From the NCBI RefSeq assembly GCF_020921035.1, contig NC_063156.1, forward strand, positions 25,530,283-25,594,282: a DNA stretch of 64,000 bases. The letters are read 5' to 3'. The stretch is from Rhodamnia argentea. Lineage: Eukaryota; Streptophyta; Magnoliopsida; Myrtales; Myrtaceae. The notes below the pieces were generated by a model that saw nothing but the letters and a program-made list of their open reading frames with translations, made no database searches and was not told where the DNA came from. Below are positions 33,461-49,998 of the stretch, one piece after another; the stretch's first letter is position 1; every line of letters starts with the position of its first letter. Made by a program: the position numbers and the translations under genes.

Positions 33461-35167
33461 ATGGCGAAGAAGAGCGTTCCCAGCCTCCATGCCCTGACGT
33501 CCGCTGTGACGATGCTGGTGCTCGGCCTTGGCCTTCCGACCTTGGTTGCTCCTCGGTGCGAGACGAGACCCATCCTCTTCAACTTTGGCGACTCAAACTC
33601 GGACACCGGCGGTTTCACGGCCGCGTTCGGGATCGACTTCGCACTGCCCGACGGCCGCGCCTTCTTTCACGAGGCCACCGGCCGGCTGTGCGACGGGCGG
33701 GTGACCATCGATTTCCTCTGTGAGTTCTTCCTCTCCCTACTCTTTGATTTCCCAAAGGGACCTTCCTAGGGAGGTGTAAAGCACGTCGTGAGCACCAGTT
33801 AGATGTTAATTTTAAGGTTCTCCAGAAAGTTAAGAGGACTTTATTGAACGGCATAAAAGTTAGAGGATCAAATTGCGTAAATGCCGAAATTTAAAGGGCC
33901 GAATCTGTTAAAAAGGGAATTGTCTCAAGCACGTCATGAAATTTTGTTGAGATCCGCACGAAATCCAATACAGGCGAGAGCCTGAACACAAGTCTCTTGA
34001 GCCCGTACTTGGAATCTTTGGGCCCGAATTTCAGCAACGGAGCCAATTTCGCCACCGCCGGCGCCGCCACCCTCCCTCGCTACCAGCCCTTCAACTTGGG
34101 CGTCCAAGTCCGCCAGTTCCTCCTTTTCCGATCTCGCTCGCCGCTGCTTCTCTCGAGAGGTAATCCGTCCTTAACTAAACAAATTAACCTCTGCAAGAAA
34201 GCAAACATGATACATCTCAATTCGGTGTCCCTAATTGTATAGGCTATGCGAATCTGGTCGGTAAGGATGGCTTCACGAACGCTCTCTACACCATAGACAT
34301 CGGCCAGAATGACCTTGCGCCGTATCCTCCTATTCCGTATTCGCAAGTTATAGGAAATATCTCAGTCTTCGTCGAAGAAATCAGACTCACTATCTGGGTT
34401 AGTCAACAGTTATCTATATGGAAAAGATCAAACATATCCCCATTTTTGTAAACTTAATTTTTGTAGAGCATATACCAAAGCGGAGGGAAGAATTTCTGGG
34501 TGCACAACACCGGGCCATTGGGCTGTTTGCCTAACGTATTGGTTAACCACCCCCATGACGCGAGCGACATTGATGAGCTCGGGTGCCTCCGATCTCGCAA
34601 CGATGTTGCTCGAGAATTCAATCGGCGATTGCAATCCCTTTGCGACGAGCTGAGGTGCCGGATGAAGAACGCCACGATCGTGTACGTCGACGTCTTCGCG
34701 ATCAAGTACGATCTCATCGCCAATCACGCTAAACACGGTACGGTTTCCTATCGCCGCCGATCCGAGCGCCTTTCGAGTTCCTATCAGAATCGACTGTCGG
34801 AATCGCAACTAGATAACCAGCGGGCATTTTGTTGGTTTGTCTCGTGCCCGCGAGAGCGGTGACGATGCGTCGATGACGAAAGTCAATGCTGAAGTTTGTC
34901 CGTTCTTGATTTTTTCTGTGTTGTGATGTGGTAGGATTCGAGAACCCGTTAATGGCGTGCTGCGGCAATGGCGGGCCGCCCTACAACTACAATCCCAACA
35001 TTACTTGCGGCCGGAGCGGGTACACCGTGTGCGACGATGCGTCGCGCCATGTCAGCTGGGACGGCAACCACTACACCGAGGCGGCTAATTCTTTCGTGGC
35101 CTCTCGAATACTCTCCGCTAACTACTCCACCCCTCCCATTAAATTTGATTTCTTTTGTAACGTTTAA
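33461..35167 (+). CDS. GDSL esterase/lipase, copy 2 (five exons)
   Basis: Exons 33461-33719, 33974-34159, 34243-34397, 34467-34737 and 34935-35167 give 367 residues. Intron phases are identical to copy 1. The start ATG is followed by a signal peptide (MAKK..., hydrophobic to about residue 30). Catalytic blocks: FNFGDSNSDTGG (Ser45), GANFATAGAAT (block II, with Ala where copy 1 has Gly), DIGQND and WDGNHYTE (Asp333, His336). HNTGPLGCLP is conserved. Exon 3 is one codon shorter than in copy 1 and exon 1 three codons shorter. Intron 4 (34738-34934) is longer than in copy 1. The gene appears intact; differences outside the catalytic blocks suggest some divergence of substrate or expression. Secreted ester hydrolase by family. 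Confidence 0.93.
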
Positions 35168-36340
35168 TTTCACTTGAAGAGATTTCTGGAGTTTTGCGAA
35201 TATCCGGACGCTTGGACTGCGTGCCGGCTTTCGAGGGATTGCGCTTTCACCGTTCGACAACGGTTCCAGACCCGTAACCCCATACCCTCAACTCGTCGGG
35301 TCCTGGTCTTTCATTTCAAGATTGGATCGACCTATCTTTATTTCCTCTGCGAGAAAGCGACATCCGCCAAAATCTACTCGTACTTGATTTTACGATACTT
35401 GCTTCTTTTTTTTTTTTGTTCAAATTACTTACACGGATCTCAAATTATTTTTTTTTGGAAAGTTTTTGCAATTTTTCCTATTTAAATTAGAGCAGGCCGA
35501 GGTTGTGAAGGGGCAACAGCAATTGCCCAGCTAATAAGTGGCCAGATGACCACTTCATAAGCATTTCCATAAGGGAAGTAAATGGTAAATTTTGATGTGC
35601 TCCGTATTCATTGCCAATCAAATCTCGGATTTTGATCTGCGCCATCGATGTTAAGACATGGTCACGTGCTCATTTCGATTTTAAACATTCCGTATTTGTT
35701 TTCACATTATGGGTACCAATATCTCGAATTTTATAAATATAAATTACACAACAATTCTTGTTAGAAAAGTAATTATGTCAATGAAAACAAAAAAATGAAC
35801 TGAATTTCAAATTGCCCACGTTCGGGACAATTAGATTCGATTTCATTCGACTCATTAGCCCGCCACCCCCGCTTAGGTGGAAAATAATAAGATTTCTGCT
35901 ATGTCGTTGATCGAGTGGCCACACAGGACAAGTTTTCGTAAAAATATCTAAAGCGTTCTCTCCGTCGCTCGTAAAACCGAATGGATAATTTGGATTGCAT
36001 GCTCATTAAAGATTGCTCTTGCTAACCTAATCCTCCATTCGAAAATAAATTGAGAAACTAGTTGATTTTTCTTTGTGCGCTCATTCATTTGTTCTGTCGT
36101 GATTGAGATCGGCATTACATTTTTCAACTCGCTCATTATGTTTTTATTAACTAGAAATAAAATAAGTTCAAAATCGAAACCCAAAATATGAACAACTATT
36201 CTCCTTTGAATTTTTTTACCAAATGACATATATTTTTTTAATTCTCGATAAGCAAACAAAAATTAATTCATATATTTACTGTCCTATAAATTAAATAAAA
36301 ACATTTTTTATTTGTTTATTTTTTGCGCGAATATCGCAGC
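35168..36340. other. 3' flank of GDSL copy 2 and ARF 5' flank
   Basis: The first about 150 bp are probably 3' UTR. The remainder is AT-rich with unrecognised open frames (103 codons at 35174-35485 and at 36259-35948). No gene is supported. Confidence 0.4.
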
Positions 36341-36347
36341 TATAAAT
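36341..36347 (+). promoter_or_regulatory. TATA box of the ARF gene
   Basis: TATAAAT lies just before a CT-rich leader ((CT)n at 36428-36450 and 36480-36499), a common arrangement for plant housekeeping genes. The leader would run from about 36375 into a first intron that ends at the AG at 38042-38043, eight bases before the ATG. Confidence 0.55.
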
Positions 36348-36374
36348 TCGCAAATGGGGATCTGCGTGAATACG

Positions 36375-40353
<3,979 letters not shown>

Positions 40354-41262
40354 ATATGTTGATCCTGAGGCATCTCGGTTCGAGGGTTCGAGTAGGAACT
40401 TTGCATTACTTTCTGCTGTACTTGAATTTCGGATCTTTTAAACAGTTTGTGTTCAGTTTGATATGTTACTGATTTTCATTGTCGGTGATATCTGTAGTTA
40501 AACAAATATTCGACGGATCTTATTCTTTATTGTCATTTGTAAAACGTTATTCTTTTTCCCAATGTGGCTTTTTGCACGCGTCACCGCAAATTCCCGTTCT
40601 TTGAAATCAAAGTGCCAGATTTAGCATTAAGCCACGTTAAAAGTGCGAATGAATTCAATGTTTTTGGTTGACCATGGAGGCAATTCAGTTGTGGAGTGCA
40701 AATAAGTAGTTGAAGTGATCTTTTCGTTAATATAATTCTTTTTTGTAGGCAAACTAACCTCTGAACTGAAGGGTTGTGTTCCGACCGAAAAAAAAAGGAA
40801 CGGTAAAGGATTTGCTGTGCATTATTTTACCGAATAGTGAAAAAGGATGATCATACGTTTTTAACAAACTGACGTCCGTTGGAACTAAGCCTGACTTAGA
40901 TTCTGCGCATGATTTTGCTGGCTTCATGCATTTATTTTGCTGAACTAAAGTAATCAGCATCAAATTGCCACTGTAAGCTCTTCTATATAACGAGGGAAAA
41001 GAAATTCACAATAGGGTAAGAGGAGAAAATACCAAAATCTTCCCTCCCGCATTGGGGCTAGATTCTCAGAGTATCTCAAGACTTAAGTAAGACCTTTGAG
41101 CGGACAACTTTGCTCTAAGTGAGCGACCCCCCAAGCGCATCGGTATCCCAAAATGTTTGGTTGGACGGCGAACGTGCGCGAGTCAGATGTGCATTCGTGT
41201 GCACACATAAAAGGCTTCCTATTCTGCCCAAATACACGCGGGTCACTAGAAAACATCTGATT
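40354..41262. other. ARF 3' UTR and intergenic DNA
   Basis: The 3' UTR probably spans the first 200 bp. No gene is recognised in the rest. Confidence 0.4.
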
Positions 41263-41717
41263 AGGAAGAATTACTGAAAAAGCCTAAATTTATTTTAATT
41301 ATTTCAACTCAGCCATAAACCTTTTGCTGTTTTGCCAACTTAGTCCATTCGGCTAATTTTGGCTGGCCAACTTAGTCCATTTTGGCTGGCCGACGTTGAG
41401 GTGAAATTTTTAATGTTATTTTAATAATTGTTTGAAATTTTTATATATATATTTTGTAATTTCTTTCTTTAGTTTTCTTTTTTCTAGACTTAGCCCCAAG
41501 TAAAGGTCACTGGCCGGCCCTAAGTCTAGAGAGAAGAAAAACTAAAAAAAAAAATTACAGAAAATTTTAATAACTATTAAAGTATTATTTTAAAAAAAAA
41601 TACGTTAGAGATTTTCAGCTGAGACCGATTCGTTGAACTGAATTGGCACAATCTAAAAGATTTAGAATTGAATTGATACAGTTAAAATAAATTTAGGGCT
41701 TATTGGGTAATTCTCCC
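41263..41717. mobile_element. Foldback element, family 1, copy at 41.3 kb
   Basis: The left end AGGAAGAATTACTGAAAAAG and the complement of the right end, GGGAGAATTACCCAATAAG, match. Flanks CATCTGATT (41254-41262) and TATCTCATT (41718-41726) fit a 9-bp target duplication with two mismatches. The small core has GGCCGGCCC. Confidence 0.75.
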
Positions 41718-42107
41718 TATCTCATTGGGTTCGCATCAGCTCATGACTTTCTCAATCCATCCCTCGTTCCACACTTGCACTGATTCAATCCCAAAAGTTA
41801 AGGAATTCTCCAATTTCTTGCCTCTTCTGCATTATTTATTATGGATTTTGACCCAAATTGCACAAATTGGAACCTCATGCACGTTTCCATCGATGATAAC
41901 ATAACTTGTCAATTCCCATTTCACGGTTCATGACAGAATCTTTGCTTCATACACATAGACAATACTGCTGACTCCCAACCCAAAAACAGAAACCAAACGA
42001 CAACTTTCTCCCCATTTCTTGACATGAGGGTGGTGATCTTTCCTCCACCCCTTCATGTTCCGAACTCCAAATTATTCCAGGGTACTATTCGGAAATGGAG
42101 TTGGTCC

Positions 42108-43470
42108 CTAAGCTGCGGACGGGGCGGCGACATATTGAACAGGCGCAGCTTCGGACAGAGCCGCTATGAATGGCTCCATCTTCACCGCCTTCTCCACGGC
42201 CTCGGCCTCGGGCCCCTGGTAGTCCAGAGACTCGTCGTTGTAGATGTCCCACCACTTCTGGACCAACATCTTGATGTCCTCTCTCTGCATGTTCTCTTCC
42301 TTCCCCGTGTACCTCCACGGCTTCGACCCCTGCAATTTCCACGACATTACGCAGGATGGCATCAGAAAAGTTAAGCAATTCGGGTTCAATTTGCCATCTC
42401 ATCTTAGTAAACTTTGCATAGGATTTTGAAGGCTGATTCTGCTTACCGCTGCGCAGTAGTGAACCACCTTCACTTTCTCGAGCTCAACATTCTCCGGGTG
42501 ACGCCATAACATGGCCAGCACGAGATTGTAGACCAGCGGAATCGGCGTGTAGACATTCCTGAAGTACATGTTCAAGAAATCCTGCCACAGAAATTTCAGA
42601 GTTAAATATCGAAGATATCACCGTTCGCTTGTTAGACAATGGTAGGAAAAAAAAAAAAAAATCATTTCCCCAAAATGGATTTGTCTAGTTAGCTTGCTGA
42701 TTAAGTTATTATGCAATTCACCTGCTCAGCAAAAGGTGTTGGAGGAGTGATCTTGACGGTCTCCAAGAGGTCTGTATAAGTGGCGATGCTCGGCTCGTAG
42801 ACGAACATGCCGGCGTTGAAGTAAGGTGCAGGCGGCTCGCCCATCTCCGCCGGCCAGTTGACCTTCTCTGGCGACTGCTGGCAGTACCCGATCTTGTACT
42901 GTGGGGTGTGGCTCCACGTCTTCTCGCAGAAGCAGTCCATCACGGCGTAGAAGTAGCCGTCCGGCAGGTCGAACAGATGGTCGATGTTCTCGTACACTTG
43001 GATGTCCCCATCCAAGTATATCATCTTGCTGTACTCCACAAACTGCACACGCAAATCAGAAAATGAAAAACGTCACGAAAGGCAGATAATGTTTTTACTC
43101 AATTCCCAAACATGTAACCCGAGAAATCCTAAACACGCACCTCCCAGATACGGAGCTTGGAGTAGTTGATGACGTAGTAGGCCATGGCGAACTGGGTCTG
43201 GTTCTCGGGCGGGTAAACAGGCTCTATCTCCCGGACCACGCACCCCTGCGACTCCAGGATCCGCCGGTGCTCCTCCGGCACGTCAGGCAGCACCGCGACC
43301 ACCAGAGGGTATGCCGCCTTGGCCTTCCTCAGGCCCTTCGCCAGCCCAACCACCCCCTTCACGTAGTCGCCGTTCCCGGCCAGGAACGTCACGTACGCGG
43401 GGCCTGGGAGGTTCGCGGGCACAGGTATGTCGGCCGGCTTCATCAAACTAGGGACCAGCTCAGGTGCCAT
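42108..43470 (-). CDS. Galactinol synthase (four exons)
   Basis: Minus-strand exons 43470-43141, 43042-42722, 42581-42447 and 42329-42108 join in phase 0 to give 335 residues, the usual length. The protein is a GT8-family glycosyltransferase: YVTFLAGNGDYVKGVVGLAK near the start, then YLDGDIQVYENIDHLF with the Mn-binding DxD (Asp121-Gly-Asp123), PYFNAGMFVYEP, and the C-terminal pentapeptide APSAA that marks plant galactinol synthases. It transfers galactose from UDP-galactose to myo-inositol, the first committed step to raffinose-family oligosaccharides, in the cytosol. It is usually induced by drought, cold or heat. A TATA box and stress-type motifs lie upstream (43592-43781). No defect is seen. 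The isoform number cannot be assigned. Confidence 0.95.
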
Positions 43471-43591
43471 TACTGACGATGATCGTCCTGCTTCGCTCGG
43501 AGTGTAGAGATTGGCGAGAGCGCGAAGAAGATGAGAGCGCAGGAGGATTCTTTATCTGAGTGAGTGTGCATGGAGTGCGGACTGCGGAGGT

Positions 43592-43602
43592 GTATATATA
43601 GA
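43592..43602 (-). promoter_or_regulatory. TATA box of galactinol synthase
   Basis: On the minus strand CTATATATAC lies about 120 bp before the ATG at 43470, implying a leader of about 95 nt. Confidence 0.75.
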
Positions 43603-43721
43603 CACGGGGGAGGAGAAGGAACGAGGTTGGCGAAGTTGGTAGAAATTGGAAAAGCTGGATGCCTTCGATTTGATAATTTTTATTATTATTATGGTCGCAG
43701 TTTCTTTGGATCGATTTGAGG

Positions 43722-43781
43722 CCACGTGTATTATAGGGTTGATCGGACGGCGATTGTGGAGGCTGCCGGAAATTTCTGGAG
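43722..43781 (-). promoter_or_regulatory. G-box/ABRE and heat-shock-like element
   Basis: CACGTG at 43723-43728, in the context CCACGTGTA, is an ABRE-type G-box about 125 bp from the TATA box. GAAATTTCTGGAG (43769-43781) holds GAA-TTC-GAG, that is, two perfect and one imperfect heat-shock-factor modules. Both fit the known abscisic-acid and heat induction of galactinol synthases. Binding itself is inferred. Confidence 0.5.
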
Positions 43782-44360
43782 AATGTATAATGTCAAGAGA
43801 CATTACTAGAAGAGCCCGCACAGTTTTATATGGACTAAGGTTTCGGAAGAATGGAAGTGTTTATGTGTTAGGTTTAGGAATAAAATAACGTAGCCGAAGT
43901 CCATTTTGTGAACCAAAAGAAAATTTTTTTTTTACCCAACTTATGTAATTGTTTGAGATATCAATCTATTGAATGCGAATATTGCCATTTGATGTGATAG
44001 AGGGAAAGGAGGACAATAGGACATAAAATCGAATCACCATATCATGTCGATAAATCGCACTACTTTTTATCGTGTGATCTTGTAAGAAGTGTTTCAAAAA
44101 AAAAAAAAAAAAAGCTTGTAAGAAGTGATCAGAGGATGCGAATTTTAGCATAGCAAACTTTTCTTGGTATCACGTGTTTCGTCTAAGAGGGTGACTATTC
44201 AATAAGAAAAGGAAATGCAGAGGGATAAGAAAAATTCGAGGTCGGGACTTAATTGAAGTAGCAAATTTACCGCTCGTTGGTTTCTTTCTTCCTCTTGCTA
44301 AACTTTCTAATTGCGTTCTGGTGAACCAGCAATAGATACAAAAACAATATTAGTTCGTGA

Positions 44361-45057
44361 TAGGACTGATCGATTTTAAGATAGGTGGTCCCATCCCAGA
44401 ATTGAGAACCACCCGCTAGGGACTGGTTTTGCAAAATGCGGAATCATAAATCACTTACTTGTTACATGGATTCACCCGAGAACCGTACCATCGGTCGGTC
44501 CGGTCCGATTCCTGAATGGATCCATGGAATCAATTTTACCAAGCACCAATATCAATTAAAAAAGATGCTAATATATGTTCTTACAATAACTGCCGGAAAA
44601 AAAAAAAAAACAGAACATAAAGCTGTCCTGTGTACCAAATAAACCACCAAGAAAATTGATCCCATTGAACTTTTATGAAATAACATTGCGTCATAGGAAA
44701 GGATAAACTAGCATCCAGAACGATTCATTGAGTGTTGAAGTGAATGTTTTCAGGACCAAGCAGATTGCTGAACAAGGTCCATTTCAAGTTTACAAATGCA
44801 GAGAATTAAAATGGCTCAGCCCACCTGATTGAAAATTTGAGGATTTTAGCTTCAATTAAAAATTTACATATCTATATTGTATCAATGGGTTTGGTTCGGT
44901 TGAATGGTTGGATGGAATGAACCGAGCCGGTACCCACCTGATCTAGAAAATTAGAATCGGAAATTAGATCGGTATCCACCGGTAATCATCCAAAATTAGC
45001 CGGTTGGGTACGGTCCGGTCCGATTTGATTGGATCTTGATTTTTTTGCTCACCCCTA
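44361..45057. mobile_element. hAT-type MITE with 8-bp target duplication
   Basis: Begins TAGGACTGATC and ends GCTCACCCCTA (complement TAGGGGTGAGC). Flanks GTTCGTGA (44353-44360) and GTCCGTGA (45058-45065) differ by one base. Subterminal GGTCCGGTCCG phrases recall the hAT elements at 6845 and 52359. No transposase sequence. Confidence 0.75.
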
Positions 45058-45065
45058 GTCCGTGA

Positions 45066-46442
45066 TATTGGTTCGTAAAATGACACGAGACCCTTGTTGA
45101 GTGATTAACAAAATTGCTCGCCAAAACTTCAAATTTTGTTAAATAAAAGCGCAACATATTCAAGCTAACTTCTGGTCGAAGTGCGTTCTTCCCTCTTCGA
45201 ATCATTGCAACTTTCGCATGCCAGCCAAGTAAACCTGACCACCACATACTTCTCTTCGAAGTTTGCCTTCGCTTTCTTCTCTATGGATGCCTTGGTTTGC
45301 AAGTTCTTCAGCGACAGTGAGTTGAGTAAAAAGGGCAAAAAAATAAATTGAAATAAATATATAGCAAAGATTGCTTTTTACCCGATGCCGTGATACCAAG
45401 AGGGTTTTAAAAAAAAAAAAAGGATGGCCTAGAATAAAGTACGAAAGGGATGAAATGACATTTTGTCTCTTTCTTAGAAGATAAATTTGTAGGAAAATTA
45501 TGTTAATATGTTCATGTTGGGAAAGAATTTATAATTATTGAGAGCGCATAGTAGAAATTCGATACCTTTATTTGTAGAGATCGTAATTTTTTTTTAAGGT
45601 TGAGCTCGTCAAAATATTTAATTGGATTAACTTTCACTCAAAAGTTTAAGTCAATGAGTTATGAATTAATTAGATATATTAACTGTTTTATACTATATTA
45701 TTTTTTTTTAAAATATAACTTTTTTAATACAACTCATACGGCCAATTTGACAATAATTTACGGAACAGTAAGTGCCCAAAATCAGCCCACAAATTCAGTT
45801 TAATTTGGACCTTCAAGATGGTCGACAGAACAGACATCTGGGCGCTAGAAACATGGAGAAACATTTACAAAAGTTGACAAATGGCTGCCTGAAAATTCAA
45901 CTTTTCTTCTTCTTTTTTCTAACACGTGGCGAGAATTGAATTGCAACCCACTTCTTGTTGGCCATTCATCAGCAAGGTCCAGACAATCACCGTCACAAAT
46001 CACATTCGAGCAAAACGTGGATTAAAAAAGATAAATTTTTTTGTGGGGCTACAAAGTGCTCAAGAGATTCTAAGGTCAAATTCCCGCATTGCTTGTTGTC
46101 TTGCCTCCCTTGTCTTCGTTAGGTTTTGTGGCTCGTAACGTTATTTTTATCTTGTGGGGTTGCAGCTGATTCTATGTTCTTGGCCAAGCAGGAGACTGCG
46201 TGCAACATCATCAATTCTCAATCAATCGAGCGGAAAAGAAAAAGGAAAACAAAAGTAAAAGTAGACTGCTTTTATTCCACGTACCAAAATTCCATTCCAT
46301 GCTTTTTTGGGAATTTGACAAAAATGACTTCCTTTAGAAGCAATTTTTGGAAAACCCTAGAATTATGTTTGATAGTCTGGATTTTTAATCAAGATAGGAT
46401 TTGTTAGGATAAACTATGAAATAAAGAGATCTTGTGACATCA
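45066..46442. other. Intergenic, no gene recognised
   Basis: AT-rich; short open frames only. A frame of 93 codons (46126-46407) has no family resemblance. Confidence 0.4.
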
Positions 46443-46911
46443 TTTTCATTGTTTGGTAAATCGCAATAATAAAGCCGGATATTGCACATCCTATCAAGTC
46501 TTTTATTTGATAGAAAATGCATACCGGAGTATATGAACCTAAAATTGCACAAACATAGATGGTAAGAATCTCTCACGACTCTCTTGGCTATTGCATTTTT
46601 ATTTGCTTATTTTTTTTATTAATTTTCCTCTCTCTCTTTTTTTTTTTGAATTTTTTATATTAGAATTTAAATACTAATTAGATCTTATTTTAATTTTATT
46701 AATTTAAGAAATTTGTTATTCGAGAAAAATAACTTTTGCATTATGGATACTAGATATCATATCCACTTTTATCCCACCTCCTTCCGAGGATAACTTGATG
46801 CGGGTTATATTTCTCGTATATCCGACTTTATTCTGTTTTGAGCAAATACTAAACACAAGATATGATGAATTTTATCATATCCTAAATTTCTTCCCGACTA
46901 CCAAATGTAGC
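46443..46911. mobile_element. PIF/Harbinger-type MITE, copy 2 (reverse orientation)
   Basis: The complement of its right part, GCTACATTTGGTAGTCGGGA then GGATATGATAAAATTCATC and GGAGGTGGGATAAAAGTGG, follows the order of the 23175 element (GCGTTTGGTAATCGGGATA, TTTATCCTATCATGTG, GGAGGTGGAGTAAAGGTGG). The left end TTGTTTGGTAAATCGC is less conserved. Confidence 0.6.
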
Positions 46912-47161
46912 CGGATGTCGTGTGAATTGTGATCTTCCTTTCGAGGTTGAGTAACATTGATGAGTCGAAGCTTTATGGGCTAGGTTCGTGGATGCGTCTG
47001 TTTCTTGCTTTTACTAAAGTGAAAAATTCCCATGTTTCATAGCGGGGGAGATGACAAAAGTTGTGGCCATACGATTCACGATCTCAATAATTGGTATTGG
47101 AATCGATTCATGTGAGACGTATGCGCGTGGTTTACTGTATCTCTTCGAGTTTGGGATGATA

Positions 47162-47752
47162 GGGAAAATTATATATAAAAAAAAATCATAAATATATTGT
47201 AATTGTGTTGATGTAATCATAAACATTTTTTTTTGTCAATTCAGTCATAAACCTTTTACATTCGTGGCAATTCAGTCCTAAACTTTTTGTATTTATGTCA
47301 ATTCAGTTTTTCCAACTAATTTGAATGGAAATCGCTGACATGACATGGCCGATGCTAAGGTGGCTGATTTTTAATAATATTTTAATATCTTTTAATATTT
47401 TTCTTTTTTGTATTTTTCTTTTTCTTCTTCCTCAAGCCATCCATTGAGCCCGGCGATCAGCCAAAGGTGAGGGCTAGCGAAGCTTGCCCCCGCTGTCGGG
47501 GGAGGTTGTGCCTCACCAAAAAAGTAATTAAAAAAAATTAAAAATTAAAAATATTATTAAAAGTTGGTCACCTCAGCGTCGGTCGCTCCACGTCAACTTT
47601 GGCCGGGAAGGACTAAATTGACACAAATGCAAACGATTTAGGAGTGAATTGGTACAAATACAAAAGATTTAGAATTGAATTGACAAAAAATAAAGTTTAG
47701 GATTGAATCGGCACAATTGCAATAGGTTTAAGACTTTTTTGGTAATTTTTCC
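47162..47752. mobile_element. Foldback element, family 1, copy at 47.2 kb
   Basis: The left end GGGAAAATTATATATAAAA and the complement of the right end, GGAAAAATTACCAAAAAAG, define it. Flanks are GGGATGATA (47153-47161) and GAGATGAGA (47753-47761), a possible 9-bp duplication. The GC-rich core holds CCCGCTGTCGGGGGAGG. Arms repeat CAATTCAGTCATAAACC-type units. Confidence 0.75.
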
Positions 47753-49998
47753 GAGATGAGATGCCTTGGGCGGCAAACCCGCCTTAAAGGGATAGAGATC
47801 TTCCATATCCCAAGGTGCTTCCTTTTGGTATCTTGATCAATCTTTGTCGCTGATGTATGCAACTCAAAAGGATGGAGAATCCGCATCCGGTGATACGATA
47901 TCGCGGAACATGTTTACCACCTTTGAGGTGGGTTTACTGCATGAGGCATGATGCCCTAGGGCATGGTTTGCGTACGTAAATACTTCTATAAAGCAAATAA
48001 TTTTGTTTAATTAATCGGATCCAAGATAAGGAATTTCACATAAAAGTGAAAAAGGTCGAGAGAGGAAAATTCGAACAAAGCTAAACAATCTTGCTCGAAT
48101 TGAGATATATATTTGTTTTGCACAGTATCCCTAACTGTGTATTTTAATAAGGAAAAAGATCCAAACAATTAATTTGAAGACGGGAGCTAGAGAACATATT
48201 GAGACTCGGAATTCGAGAACAAACATGGTGAGACTCAGAATTCGAGGACAACATCCGAGGAAAAGACTAACAGCCTCAACTAGGGTTGTACAAGCTTCTA
48301 GGTGGATGGGATATTTGCCCTAATTTCGAAACCTATTTCATAGTCATTTGGTTCCAAACATTTGAAACCTCTGCAATCATCTTGAAGCTTGCATTCGTGA
48401 ACCCGACATATTTTATCACCAATTTCCAAATCTCGAAACTATTTGGAACTTGAAAGCTACTTCCGCGACCTTGAGTACCCACCCTTGGGACCTATACCGC
48501 CATGTCGGTTTTCGCACACTTAATAACTTCAACCAGCTGAAAATAAACTCTTCTTTAATTCGCACCGTATAGGATGCTATTTACCCCGCCACCAATGCTT
48601 TTCAAAAACTAATCCATATAGGTCCCGCAACAAACAAGAAGAAATTCTGTCTCCCGAGCCTAATCGGAGCTTTGCACGTGCTACAACTCACGTGCCAAAT
48701 CGGCGATGGAATGCAAGTTTGTTCTTAGTATGATGATAGAGATATGACTTCCAAAGTTCCAAAGGTTTGGTAATCTAATTTGAAAAAAGATATGGGAATC
48801 ACTGCACGACTACTTTTCCCTTCCCAAACCCAGAAAGTTCCAAGGGTTTGGTAATCTTATGTAGAAGGGTACATCTGGCCCGACCCATATTAGAAAATAA
48901 ACACTGTGTTTTGGGCCGACACCTGGAATTTTCCTTTCACTCGAAATCTCCTAAGTCTACTGAACAGTAGGAGTTCTACGATCGATGAAATCATCTTTTA
49001 AGGATAAGATTGGTCTTATATTGTGCCAGGCCCGAATTTATTCGACAATCGACAAAATATCCTTCAATCTATGTTTGTCCCACGCCCAATGTAAGGGAGA
49101 TCCTCTTCCACACATGGGATTCCTGTCTGTGTTTCAACCAATCTCAACTTCAAGATATTTGATCGTAAATTTTGTAAGGGAAAACGATTATGTGAACGTC
49201 CTTAATTCACTGTTCTGGATCATGAGAAAATAACAAAATAATTAGAAACTATTGTGGGGTCCATTCCTTCAGGAATTTTGTTGCCCACAGTTTGTTGTTA
49301 CTCCTGTCGTCTTACGGTAATCCAAATATTGTTATGCCATCAAAGCCCTTTCACAATTGCTTGTATTCATGATTATCGATGAGAAAAAATAATAGACGGA
49401 GTTCGTTTTTCTATGTCTTTGGTTAAGGTTTGACTTGAGAGAAACCATGCAACTATGCTTGTAATTCCCCGATCAAGATCTAGGTTCGAATCATCGCTTT
49501 AACGTATCTTATTCGGCGAGCTAGAATTAGTTGAGTTCTCAAGGACTTGCATTTTATACACTTCATATTGCTCAAAGTCTTGCCTTGCCTTTTTCCCGAA
49601 TAGGCTACTCCATCAACAAAATAGAGTGAGAGCCCCAAACACGTGCTGCTAGACCTAGTGCGCACGTGCTTTGGAGTTTGGATATGCTCAAAAGTTCATC
49701 GACCGACCATTCAACATAAGTTCCACATGCAACCCCCCTCACTTATTTTTTTTTGAATAAAACTTTGACCCACTTCACTCTTGTCCCCCTCTTCTGGATT
49801 GAATTTTTTTTCCTTAAATCACGTGTTGCATATGGATTTTAACATAAATATACTAAAGTTTCTAACCACAATTCTCTGAAAAATTGGTGATTTATGACAC
49901 ACGTGCATATCATTCGAATAGCATTAAAACAAAATATTAGAGCTATACATTTCTCTATTAACTTGTTCAACATTACAAAAAGAGAGAGAGAGAGAGTT
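47753..49998. other. Intergenic with small repeats
   Basis: 48189-48250 holds a two-copy GAGACTCGGAATTCGAGAACA-like repeat. 49226-49365 is similar to 56641-56775 (TGTTGTTACTC, TGTTATGCCATCAAAG or TGTTATGTTACCAAAG), a dispersed repeat. An 82-codon frame at 48985-49233 is unrecognised. No gene is supported. Confidence 0.45.

Noticed and set aside
49420..49500. Possible tRNA-derived SINE, because of GGTTCGAATC near 49482
   Set aside because: Matches a polymerase III B box, but no convincing A box, poly-A/T tail or target duplication was found.
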